From Blautia sp. (GTDB taxonomy: Bacteria; Bacillota; Clostridia; Lachnospirales; Lachnospiraceae), in the NCBI GenBank assembly GCA_021443885.1, contig JABUSW010000062.1, forward strand, positions 1-43,558: 43,558 nt of DNA, read 5' to 3'. Positions within the stretch are counted from its first letter, which is position 1, and every line of letters begins with the position of its first letter. Made by a program: the position numbers and the translations under genes. Below the pieces are notes generated by a model, which did no database searches, was not told the origin of the DNA, and worked only from the letters and a program-made list of their open reading frames with translations. This document shows positions 8,195 to 16,305 of the stretch, in pieces.

Positions 8195-9493
8195 ATGGAG
8201 CATCCAATCAAGAAAATACTTGCAGATCGTCGATCCGGCATTCCTTGCGGGATCCCGTCTTATTGTTCGGCAAATATGCTGGTACTGGAAGCAGCTATGC
8301 TTCGCGCTAAGAAAATGAAGAAGCCGGTTCTGATCGAAGCAACTGCGAATCAGGTAAATCAGTTTGGCGGATATACCGGTATGAAGCCGGCAGATTATTA
8401 TCGTACCGTTATGGATCTTGCCAGGAAGATCGGAGTGCCGGAAGAATATCTGATTCTGGCCGGGGACCACCTTGGCCCTTTGACCTGGCAGAACGAGCCG
8501 GAAGAAGAGGCAATGGCAAAATCGATCGAGCTGGTTAAGCTGTTTGTTTCAGCCGGTTTCAAAAAGATTCATCTGGATACCAGCATGAAACTGGCAGATG
8601 ATCCGGAGGGGGCTTTGTCCACGGAAACCGTGGCAAGAAGAGGTGTTGAGCTTTATAAGGTGTGTATGCAGGCTTATGAAGAACTGAAAAAAGAAAAACC
8701 GAATGCCATGAGGCCGGTATTTGTCATTGGTTCAGAGGTTCCCATTCCCGGAGGTGCCCAGGAAGAGGAAGATGCTCTGGCTGTTACAAAACCGGAAGCT
8801 TTCCGTGATACCGTGGAGACTTACAAAAGAATGTTCGCAGAATACGGTGTGCCGGAAGCCTGGGAGGATGTGATTGCGGTGGTGGTACAGCCGGGAGTAG
8901 AGTTCGGCGATGACCAGGTGTTCTTGTACAAGCGTAAAAATGCAGCTTTGCTGTGTGAGTGCCTGAAGGATTATCCAACCATTGGTTATGAAGGACATTC
9001 CACAGACTACCAGAGTGAGAAATGCCTGCGCCAGATGGTGGAGGACGGAATCTATATTCTGAAGGTGGGCCCTGCGTTGACATACGGTTTGCGTGAAGCA
9101 TTATTTGCGTTGGCCATGATGGAAAAAGAAGTGGTACCGGAAGAGCTGCATTCGAATTTCATTGAGGTACTGGAAGAAGTGATGCAAAAGGATCCTTCTA
9201 ACTGGAAAAAGCATTATCATGGCGATGAAAGAGCGTGTCACCTTGCCAGAAAATATAGCTTTTCGGACCGGGCGCGTTACTATATCGGCAAGCCTGAGGT
9301 GCAGAAAGCGCAGGCAATCATGTTCGAAAATCTGCGAAACTATGAGCTGCCTATGAATATGCTGCATCAGTATATGCCATCCCAGTATATGAAAGTGCGG
9401 AACGGAAGACTGGATAAAGATCCGCGCAATCTGGCAATTGACGGGATTTACACTTTTATGCGAGAGTACGAGTATGCATGTTACAGAAAGTAA
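8195..9493 (+). CDS. GatZ/KbaZ-family protein (tagatose-bisphosphate aldolase subunit family; candidate ketose-6-phosphate 4-epimerase)
   Basis: IPSYCSANMLVLEAA, VLIEATANQVNQFGGYTGMKPADY, LAGDHLGP, GVEFGDDQVF, EGHSTDYQ, ILKVGPALTYGLREALFALA: close to E. coli GatZ/KbaZ. Confidence 0.92.
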   Translation: MEHPIKKILADRRSGIPCGIPSYCSANMLVLEAAMLRAKKMKKPVLIEATANQVNQFGGYTGMKPADYYRTVMDLARKIGVPEEYLILAGDHLGPLTWQNEPEEEAMAKSIELVKLFVSAGFKKIHLDTSMKLADDPEGALSTETVARRGVELYKVCMQAYEELKKEKPNAMRPVFVIGSEVPIPGGAQEEEDALAVTKPEAFRDTVETYKRMFAEYGVPEAWEDVIAVVVQPGVEFGDDQVFLYKRKNAALLCECLKDYPTIGYEGHSTDYQSEKCLRQMVEDGIYILKVGPALTYGLREALFALAMMEKEVVPEELHSNFIEVLEEVMQKDPSNWKKHYHGDERACHLARKYSFSDRARYYIGKPEVQKAQAIMFENLRNYELPMNMLHQYMPSQYMKVRNGRLDKDPRNLAIDGIYTFMREYEYACYRK

Positions 9494-9575
9494 GATGGAT
9501 TACAGTGTCAAACACATTTCCCACGATGTGTTTACATAGGAGCGATTCAACGAAATGATAAAGTGAGAGATTACA

Positions 9576-10556
9576 TTGGATAGTATTCGAAAAGATATTA
9601 AAGAAGGAAATTTCAAACAGGTTTATGTACTGTATGGGGAAGAAGCCTATTTAAAACAGGTCTACAAGAGAAGCCTGATCAAAGCGCTTGGTATAGAAGA
9701 GGATACCATGAATTATCATGTCTTCGAAGGGAAAAATATCGTTCCGGAGCAGCTGATCGATTTATGTGAAACGATGCCATTCTTTTCGGACCGGAGAGTA
9801 TTGCTTCTGGAAAACACAGGTTTTTTTAAAAACAAGTGCGAAGAATTTGCGGAATATCTGAAGGTTTTGCCGGAATATGTATATATCATCTTTGTGGAAG
9901 ATTCGGTAGATGGAAAACTGAAGATGACCAGAAACGCAAAAACAGTGGGACGGGTCGTTGAATTTTCAACGCAGAAAGAAGAATACCTGACGAGAAGAGT
10001 ATTGGAAAAGCTGCAGCAAAACAACCTGAAGATCACAAAGCAGAATATGGAACTTTTTCTGGCAATGGTTGGATCGGATCTGGGCAATATTATGATGGAA
10101 CTGGAGAAACTGATTGGATACGTGCAGGGAAGAAATGAAATCCGGGCGGAAGATATTCAGATGATCTGCGTATCCCAGTTGTCGAATAAGATTTTTGACA
10201 TGGTGCGTGCCGTGACAGAACGAAACCAGAAACAGGCTTTAGAGCTTTATTCTGACCTGCTGGCCCGGCAGGAAAAACCTATGCTCATTCTTTTTTTGCT
10301 GGGAAGACAGTTTCGGCAGATTCTCCTGGCAAAGAAGATGGGGCTGGAAGGAGCCGGCCAGCGGGAAATCTCCGCGAAACTGGGTGTTCCGAATTTTGCG
10401 GCATCGAATCTGCTGAAGTGTTCAAGGGCTTACTCTGTGGAAAAGCTTGAGGAAGCAATCGCTGACTTTGCCGATTCGGAAGAAGCAGTAAAATCCGGAA
10501 GACTGGATGAACGGTTAAGCGTGGAACTGCTGATCGTAAAATACTGCAGGGCTTAA
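9576..10556 (+). CDS. holA: DNA polymerase III subunit delta (HolA), TTG start
   Basis: KQVYVLYGEEAYLKQVYKRSL, MPFFSDRRVLLLENTGFF, GSDLGNIMMELEKLIGY, LFLLGRQFRQILLAKKM; lies next to convergent rpsT. Confidence 0.92.
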   Translation: MDSIRKDIKEGNFKQVYVLYGEEAYLKQVYKRSLIKALGIEEDTMNYHVFEGKNIVPEQLIDLCETMPFFSDRRVLLLENTGFFKNKCEEFAEYLKVLPEYVYIIFVEDSVDGKLKMTRNAKTVGRVVEFSTQKEEYLTRRVLEKLQQNNLKITKQNMELFLAMVGSDLGNIMMELEKLIGYVQGRNEIRAEDIQMICVSQLSNKIFDMVRAVTERNQKQALELYSDLLARQEKPMLILFLLGRQFRQILLAKKMGLEGAGQREISAKLGVPNFAASNLLKCSRAYSVEKLEEAIADFADSEEAVKSGRLDERLSVELLIVKYCRA

Positions 10557-10572
10557 GGAGTACAAAGAGCAT

Positions 10573-10611
10573 AAAAAAGGACAGTCATCGACGGTTATGA
10601 CTGTCTTTTTT
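10573..10611. terminator. Bidirectional rho-independent terminator between holA and rpsT
   Basis: AAAAAAGGACAGTCAT-loop-ATGACTGTCTTTTTT. Confidence 0.85.
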
Positions 10612-10638
10612 ATTCATAAGCTTATAAATAAAAATCTA

Positions 10639-10902
10639 TTATTCCATGCTGTCAACAGCTTTGGATAAACGGGAAACTTTTCTGGCGCAGTTGTTTTTGT
10701 GATAAACGCCCTTGGAAGTAGCTTTGCTGATTGTAGAAATAGCGCCTTTCAGAGCTTCTGTAGCTGCTGCTTTATCTTTTGCTGCAATCGCTGCTTCAAC
10801 CTTCTTGATCGAAGTCTTAACTGCAGATTTGATAGATTTATTTCTCGCTGCTTTTGTCTTAGTAACTAAAATTCTTTTTTTTGCAGATTTGATATTTGCC
10901 AA
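10639..10902 (-). CDS. rpsT: 30S ribosomal protein S20, TTG start preferred
   Basis: ANIKSAKKRILVTKTKAARNKSIKSAVKTSIKKVEAAI; TTG start follows GGAGG with normal spacing, whereas the upstream ATG of the 92 aa ORF overlaps the RBS. Confidence 0.95.
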   Translation of the reverse strand: MANIKSAKKRILVTKTKAARNKSIKSAVKTSIKKVEAAIAAKDKAAATEALKGAISTISKATSKGVYHKNNCARKVSRLSKAVDSME

Positions 10903-10977
10903 CTCGTACACCTCCATTTCATAAATGATAATCGCTTATGGAAACAGACACGGTGCGCTTCCACAACACGCTAAATT

Positions 10978-11006
10978 ATTTTAGTATATCCAATTCGAAA
11001 TGTCAA
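10978..11006 (-). promoter_or_regulatory. Sigma-A promoter for rpsT: TTGACA-17 nt-TAAAAT
   Basis: Minus strand reads TTGACATTTCGAATTGGATATACTAAAAT; perfect -35, consensus spacer. Confidence 0.8.
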
Positions 11007-11291
11007 TATGATTTCCGGAATTTGTCACAGCGTTTCTGTGCACTGATTTACCTATGTGAATATTCCTTGATTGGAAGACATAAGCAGAGCAGACTGTAAC
11101 ATATGTGAGAGCAAACCTTCTGAGTCCGCCGACTCTTAATGAATTCGAGCGACAGCGAAGAATGAATTCAGCGCCGCTGCGAGACGAAGGGAGTGAGAAC
11201 GTGTTTGCGATCCATATGCTACAGCCTGTCTGCTGTTCCTTCTGTATGAGGTTTGTACTACTATAGTGATAAGGCAAGGACACTATAGGTT

Positions 11292-11525
11292 TCAGGAAGC
11301 GGTTTCCATCATGTAGCGCATGAAGTGGCCGGCATCCTGGCGGTCGGAGAGGGTGATGCAAAGTCCTTCATGGGCGGGAACTATCATGTTCAGGAGGGCT
11401 CTTGCAGAGGCATCCTTTTTCAGATCACAGTTTGCTCCGCCCGGAAGCGTAAGAGTTACATTGCCGAGGCTTGAGTCAACTACGGATAAAAATTTATTAA
11501 CGTTTGGTACATTATACAGTGTCAT
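11292..11525 (-). CDS. Small conserved protein of unknown function (77 aa)
   Basis: MTLYNVPNVNKFLSVVDSSLGNVTLTLPGGANCDLKKDASARALLNMI; good AAAGGAG RBS upstream of ATG. Confidence 0.7.
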   Translation of the reverse strand: MTLYNVPNVNKFLSVVDSSLGNVTLTLPGGANCDLKKDASARALLNMIVPAHEGLCITLSDRQDAGHFMRYMMETAS

Positions 11526-11682
11526 ACGATCAACTCCTTTTTATTTTATATGCAGTGCTTTGTTTTATGATATAAAAATACAGCAATTTAAGGATTGAAA
11601 CAATCAATAACAGGACTTATACTTGTAATATAAAGACAACCATGTGTTTTTCATGATTTGCAAAATCAGGTGAGGGTGACAT

Positions 11683-12588
11683 ATGCAGTTATATGAAATA
11701 GTGACGGATGAGAATTTAAGAGAACTGACAGTGCGTGGGGAACCGGGATTTCCTTTTGCCGTATACGACAATGATATGGCTTTGTACATCGGCAGGCGTG
11801 TGCCATGGCATTGGCATCGGGAAATCGAATTTGTCTATGTCACGGAGGGACGAATCACAGTGGATTCTGAAGAGGGAAGCTGCGCAATGAAGAAGGGGCA
11901 GGCTTTTTTTCTGAATGCAAATACATTGCATTCCATGCACATGCAGAATGAAGAAACCGGAAAATTCATTACCATCGTTTTTGATCCGCTCTTAATATCC
12001 GGAACCGACACCAGCGTATTTTACACCCGATATGTACTGCCGATGATAACGGGGCAGGGCCTGTCGTCTCTTTGGCTTTGCCGGGAAGACTGGCATGCGG
12101 AAATACGAAAGGATCTGATGGAGGTTTGCCGGCTCTGCGAAGAGCATCCTTTTGGATGCGAGATCATGATTCGGGAACGGCTTTCCCGAATCTGGCTGAC
12201 CATTTTTCTGCAAAATAAGGAGAAACTGGGGCAGAATCGAAACGAAGGGAAAAATGAACGACTGAAGAAGATGCTGCTCTATCTGCAGCAGCACCTGTCA
12301 GAACGGATCACCTTAAAGGATATTGCAGATGCTGCCCATGTATCCACCAGAGAATGCACCCGGTGTTTCCGGGATACCTTAAGAATCACGCCGGTCATTT
12401 ATCTGACACAGCTAAGAGTGCGCGCTGCAGCGGCAAGACTTCTGCAGACATCAGATCCTATAACAGATATCGCAGTGCAGACGGGATTTGAGAGTCCAAG
12501 CTATTTCAGCAAGGTTTTTCATCAGTATACCGGATGTTCGCCAAGAGAATACAGAAAGCGGCAGCGTGAAGGCCTTCAAAACAATTAG
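11683..12588 (+). CDS. AraC-family transcriptional regulator (cupin plus C-terminal HTH)
   Basis: WHWHREIEFVYVTEGRITV cupin region; HTH ITLKDIADAAHVSTRECTRCFRDTLRITPVIYLTQLRVRAAAARLLQTSDPITDIAVQTGFESPSYFSKVFHQYTGCSPREYRK. Confidence 0.95.
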   Translation: MQLYEIVTDENLRELTVRGEPGFPFAVYDNDMALYIGRRVPWHWHREIEFVYVTEGRITVDSEEGSCAMKKGQAFFLNANTLHSMHMQNEETGKFITIVFDPLLISGTDTSVFYTRYVLPMITGQGLSSLWLCREDWHAEIRKDLMEVCRLCEEHPFGCEIMIRERLSRIWLTIFLQNKEKLGQNRNEGKNERLKKMLLYLQQHLSERITLKDIADAAHVSTRECTRCFRDTLRITPVIYLTQLRVRAAAARLLQTSDPITDIAVQTGFESPSYFSKVFHQYTGCSPREYRKRQREGLQNN

Positions 12589-12631
12589 ATGTGAATTTTG
12601 AAGAATAATAGATGTGAATTTTACAGAATAA
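12586..12631 (+). repeat. Tandem 23-bp direct repeat (two copies, 2 mismatches)
   Basis: TAGATGTGAATTTTGAAGAATAA / TAGATGTGAATTTTACAGAATAA starting at the araC-like stop codon. Confidence 0.9.
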
Positions 12632-12634
12632 TGG

Positions 12635-12664
12635 ATGACAAAACGAAAGAGTCTGTGGTACACT
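12635..12664 (+). promoter_or_regulatory. Possible promoter upstream of lepA (ATGACA-18-TACACT)
   Basis: Near-consensus -35/-10 hexamers with 18-nt spacing, ~60 nt before lepA. Confidence 0.35.
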
Positions 12665-12722
12665 AACTTGATAGTGTCTATAGGAAATCAAGAGTGAAGA
12701 CATATTGGGAGATTATTTTGAA

Positions 12723-14531
12723 ATGACAGACCAGAATAGAATCAGGAATTTTTGCATCATTGCGCATATAGATCATGGAAAGAGTACATTGGCAGACCGC
12801 CTTATTGAAAAGACAGGACTTCTGACAGAACGGGAAATGCAGGCACAGATTCTGGACAATATGGATCTGGAACGGGAACGAGGCATTACTATTAAGTCCC
12901 AGGCGGTTCGTATCGTATACAAAGCACAGGATGGGGAAGAATATATTTTCAATCTGATCGATACCCCCGGACATGTGGATTTTAACTATGAAGTATCCCG
13001 AAGCCTTGCAGCCTGTGACGGAGCCATTCTGGTGGTGGATGCAGCGCAGGGAATCGAAGCGCAGACCCTTGCGAATGTATATATGGCACTGGACCATGAT
13101 CTGGACGTGATTCCGGTGATCAATAAGATCGATCTCCCAAGTGCGGAACCGGAACGTGTGATCAATGAAATTGAAGATGTGATTGGAATCGAGGCACAGG
13201 ATGCTCCGCAGATTTCTGCAAAGACCGGCCTTAATATAGAAGCAGTGCTTGAAAAGATTGTAGAGAAGGTTCCGGCTCCGACGGGGGATATAAATGCACC
13301 GTTAAAAGCTTTGATCTTTGATTCCGTATACGATTCCTACAAAGGGGTTATCGTGTTCTGCCGCCTGGTGGATGGCCGGGTGAAAAAGGGTACGGAGCTG
13401 CTGATGATGGCAACCGGATTTAAGGCAGAGGTGGTTGAAGTCGGCTATTTTGGAGCCGGGCAGTTTATCTCCTGTGACGAGCTGACAGCCGGTATGGTTG
13501 GTTACATTACAGCCAGTATTAAAAATGTACGGGATACCCGTGTGGGTGATACGGTGACAGATGCTGCGAATCCGTGTAAAGAGGCCTTGCCGGGATATAA
13601 AAAAGTAAATCCTATGGTTTACTGTGGCGTTTATCCTGCGGATGGCGCAAAGTACGGTGATCTCCGGGATGCACTGGAGAAGCTGCAGCTGAATGATGCT
13701 TCTTTGTTCTATGAGCCGGAGACCTCCATTGCATTAGGATTCGGATTCCGCTGCGGTTTCCTGGGACTCCTTCATCTGGAAATCATTCAGGAACGGTTGG
13801 AGAGGGAGTATAACCTGGATCTCGTAACGACGGCACCCAGTGTAATCTATAAGGTACATAAAACGAACAAGGAAGTCATCGATCTGACCAATCCTACAAA
13901 TCTTCCGGATCCATCCGAGATTGATTATATGGAAGAGCCTATGGTGGATGCTGAAATCATGGTGACGACAGAGTTTATCGGCGCCATCATGGATCTGTGT
14001 CAGGAACGCCGCGGGCAGTATGTCGGTATGGAGTATATGGAAGAAACCAGAGCTCTGTTGAAATATAAGCTTCCGCTAAACGAGATCATTTACGACTTTT
14101 TTGATGCGCTGAAATCCCGATCCAGAGGATATGCGTCTCTGGATTATGAACTATATGGATATGAGAAGAGCGAGCTTGTGAAGCTGGATATCCTGGTTAA
14201 CAAAGAGGAAGTGGATGCCCTTTCCTTTATTGTGCATGGCGACACGGCTTACGAGCGTGGCCGCAAAATGTGTGAGAAGCTGAAGGAAGAGATTCCGCGA
14301 CAGCTGTTTGAAATTCCGATTCAGGCAGCCATCGGAAGCAAGATCATAGCAAGAGAGACCGTCCGGGCTATGCGCAAGGATGTGCTGGCAAAATGCTATG
14401 GCGGCGATATCACACGTAAGAAGAAACTTCTGGAAAAACAAAAAGAAGGTAAGAAACGAATGCGCCAGGTAGGTAACGTAGAGATTCCGCAGAAGGCATT
14501 TATGAGTGTTTTGAAGCTGGATGATAAGTGA
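12723..14531 (+). CDS. lepA: Elongation factor 4 (LepA) GTPase
   Basis: [79 protein letters not shown]-type C-terminus; ATG at 12723 has a GGGAG RBS. Confidence 0.98.
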   Translation: MTDQNRIRNFCIIAHIDHGKSTLADRLIEKTGLLTEREMQAQILDNMDLERERGITIKSQAVRIVYKAQDGEEYIFNLIDTPGHVDFNYEVSRSLAACDGAILVVDAAQGIEAQTLANVYMALDHDLDVIPVINKIDLPSAEPERVINEIEDVIGIEAQDAPQISAKTGLNIEAVLEKIVEKVPAPTGDINAPLKALIFDSVYDSYKGVIVFCRLVDGRVKKGTELLMMATGFKAEVVEVGYFGAGQFISCDELTAGMVGYITASIKNVRDTRVGDTVTDAANPCKEALPGYKKVNPMVYCGVYPADGAKYGDLRDALEKLQLNDASLFYEPETSIALGFGFRCGFLGLLHLEIIQERLEREYNLDLVTTAPSVIYKVHKTNKEVIDLTNPTNLPDPSEIDYMEEPMVDAEIMVTTEFIGAIMDLCQERRGQYVGMEYMEETRALLKYKLPLNEIIYDFFDALKSRSRGYASLDYELYGYEKSELVKLDILVNKEEVDALSFIVHGDTAYERGRKMCEKLKEEIPRQLFEIPIQAAIGSKIIARETVRAMRKDVLAKCYGGDITRKKKLLEKQKEGKKRMRQVGNVEIPQKAFMSVLKLDDK

Positions 14532-14554
14532 CCGGCTGGCAAGGAGACGACAGG

Positions 14555-14968
14555 ATGAGAACCGGAAAAATCGCTTTTTTGATAATGATGCCTGCGATCC
14601 TGGCAACGCTGACGGCAGGCTGCGGAAAAAAGGAGGAAAGAAATCTTGCAACCGAACAGGTTCTGAAGATTTCCATCACGCCGATACCAACGCCAACAAT
14701 CGCTCCTGAATTGATCGATCCGGATGCAGTTGTGACCAATGGAAAACTGAAGATGGTGAATCATTATGTTTTAGAGAATGGGAGTAATTTTTCTAAGAAG
14801 ACGGATGACGAAACGGATGGTAAGACCAATGGTACAGGTGCCACTGCTCAGGAAGGGGGAGAAGCCCCGGAGACAGATCCTGCAGCAGAGTCCGGATATG
14901 ATACTGGATATGATACGGGATATGATACCGGATATGATGACAGGTATGATTCCTCCTATGGTCAGTAA
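14555..14968 (+). CDS. Small lipoprotein-like secreted protein with low-complexity YDTG-repeat C-terminus
   Basis: MRTGKIAFLIMMPAILATLTAGCGKKEE (LTAGC lipobox); C-terminus SGYDTGYDTGYDTGYDDRYDSSYGQ; AAGGAGA RBS. Confidence 0.75.
   Translation: MRTGKIAFLIMMPAILATLTAGCGKKEERNLATEQVLKISITPIPTPTIAPELIDPDAVVTNGKLKMVNHYVLENGSNFSKKTDDETDGKTNGTGATAQEGGEAPETDPAAESGYDTGYDTGYDTGYDDRYDSSYGQ
14894..14953 (+). repeat. 12-bp in-frame tandem repeat (GGATATGATACN), ~3 perfect plus 2 degenerate copies
   Basis: GGATATGATACT GGATATGATACG GGATATGATACC GGATATGATGAC AGGTATGATTCC, encoding (GYDT)n. Confidence 0.95.
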
Positions 14969-14986
14969 GATGCGGCAGACAGGAAT

Positions 14987-16162
14987 ATGTGGATGAGTGA
15001 AGAAATGACTAATAGAAAGGACGGTCCTCTGGAAATATATGTACACATTCCGTTTTGCATCCGAAAGTGCCTGTATTGTGATTTTCTGTCAGGACCGGCA
15101 GAGCACAATACACAGACTCTGTATATAGAAGCTTTGATCAACGAAATAAGGTGTGCACAGGAAGAGGCAGGAAGACCTGTCTCTTCCATCTTTATCGGAG
15201 GAGGGACGCCCTCGGTCCTGCCGGGGGAAGATATTTGTGAGATCATGAAGGAGCTTCGGCGCAGGTTTGTAGTTCTGGAAGATGCAGAGATTTCCATTGA
15301 GATTAATCCGGGGACTCTGAATAAAGAGAAACTGGAGGCTTATCGGCGTGTCGGAATCAATCGCCTGAGTATCGGGCTGCAGTCGGTCCGGGATGCGGAA
15401 CTGAAGCTTCTGGGACGGATTCATACAATGGAAGAATTTCTGGAGAGCTATCAGATGGCAGTACAGGCAGGATTTCAGAACATTAATGTGGATCTTATGT
15501 TTGCTTTGCCAAAGCAGAAGGTGGAAAACTGGGAAGAGAATCTTCGGACGGTGGCACAGTTGAACCCTGCTCCTGCGCATATCTCTGCTTATAGTCTGAT
15601 CGTTGAGGAAGGAACGCCCTTTGGCTGTATGACAGAAGCGGAGCTGGCTCTTCCTTCAGAGGATGAGGAGTACCGGATGTATGATCTGACGGAAAAGGTT
15701 TTGCGGGAATATGGATATCATCAGTACGAGATCTCAAACTATGCAAAGTCCGGGATGGAGTGCCGGCATAATTGCGGTTATTGGCAGAGAAAAGATTATC
15801 TTGGATTCGGTTTGGGAGCTGCATCGCTGATTCGAAATACCCGTTTTCGTAATCCTTTCCGAATGGAGGATTATATGGATAGAATCTCCAGACATGAATC
15901 CTGTCCGGAGGAGATGGAAGTTCTTACCAGAAAGGAACAGATGGAAGAATTCATGTTTCTTGGATTGCGGATGATGGAAGGAGTCTCTAAACAACGGTTT
16001 CAGAAGGAATTCGAAATCTCCATGCAGGAAGTATACGGAGAAGTGATTCAGAAGTTTACAAAGCAGGGATTACTGATAGAAGAAACGGATCTCTTGTACC
16101 TTAGCAGAGAGGGGATTCATGTCAGCAATTCTATTATGGCAGAATTCCTGTTGGATGCGTAG
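14987..16162 (+). CDS. hemW: Radical SAM heme chaperone HemW (coproporphyrinogen III oxidase-like)
   Basis: EIYVHIPFCIRKCLYCDF, FIGGGTPSVLPGEDI, GINRLSIGLQSVRDAELKLLGRIH, NVDLMFALPKQ, YEISNYAKSGMECRHNCGYW. Confidence 0.93.
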   Translation: MWMSEEMTNRKDGPLEIYVHIPFCIRKCLYCDFLSGPAEHNTQTLYIEALINEIRCAQEEAGRPVSSIFIGGGTPSVLPGEDICEIMKELRRRFVVLEDAEISIEINPGTLNKEKLEAYRRVGINRLSIGLQSVRDAELKLLGRIHTMEEFLESYQMAVQAGFQNINVDLMFALPKQKVENWEENLRTVAQLNPAPAHISAYSLIVEEGTPFGCMTEAELALPSEDEEYRMYDLTEKVLREYGYHQYEISNYAKSGMECRHNCGYWQRKDYLGFGLGAASLIRNTRFRNPFRMEDYMDRISRHESCPEEMEVLTRKEQMEEFMFLGLRMMEGVSKQRFQKEFEISMQEVYGEVIQKFTKQGLLIEETDLLYLSREGIHVSNSIMAEFLLDA

Positions 16163-16221
16163 TTTATTTCAGAAGGAGATTTCCAATATCAACGTGCGGT
16201 TCTTTTCGATTCGTTTTCTGG

Positions 16222-16251
16222 TTGACGAACATTTGTTCGATATATTATAAT
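16222..16251 (+). promoter_or_regulatory. uvrA promoter TTGACG-18-TATAAT with embedded perfect Gram-positive LexA box CGAACATTTGTTCG (16226-16239)
   Basis: Exact match to CGAAC-N4-GTTCG placed over the -35/-10 spacer, ~55 nt upstream of uvrA. Confidence 0.92.
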
Positions 16252-16305
16252 TAAAAATCATATGAATATTTTTATAATGTTCAGAATATACTGTACGGAG
16301 GCTGT

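Noticed and set aside
9509-9530. ACACAT...ATGTGT hairpin after the GatZ-like gene as a terminator
   Set aside because: Only 6-bp AT-rich stem with an 8-nt loop and short T-run; too weak to call.
11100-11300. Possible tRNA or other structured RNA in the rpsT-AraC gap
   Set aside because: No tRNA-like cloverleaf, no recognisable riboswitch core; reported only as a possible repeat.
10981-11361. 126-aa minus-strand ORF covering the rpsT upstream region
   Set aside because: Overlaps the rpsT promoter and the better supported 77-aa gene; peptide has no protein-like pattern.
14894-14953. Consideration of the 12-bp repeats as a CRISPR-like array
   Set aside because: No spacers, in-frame coding tandem repeat, no cas genes nearby.
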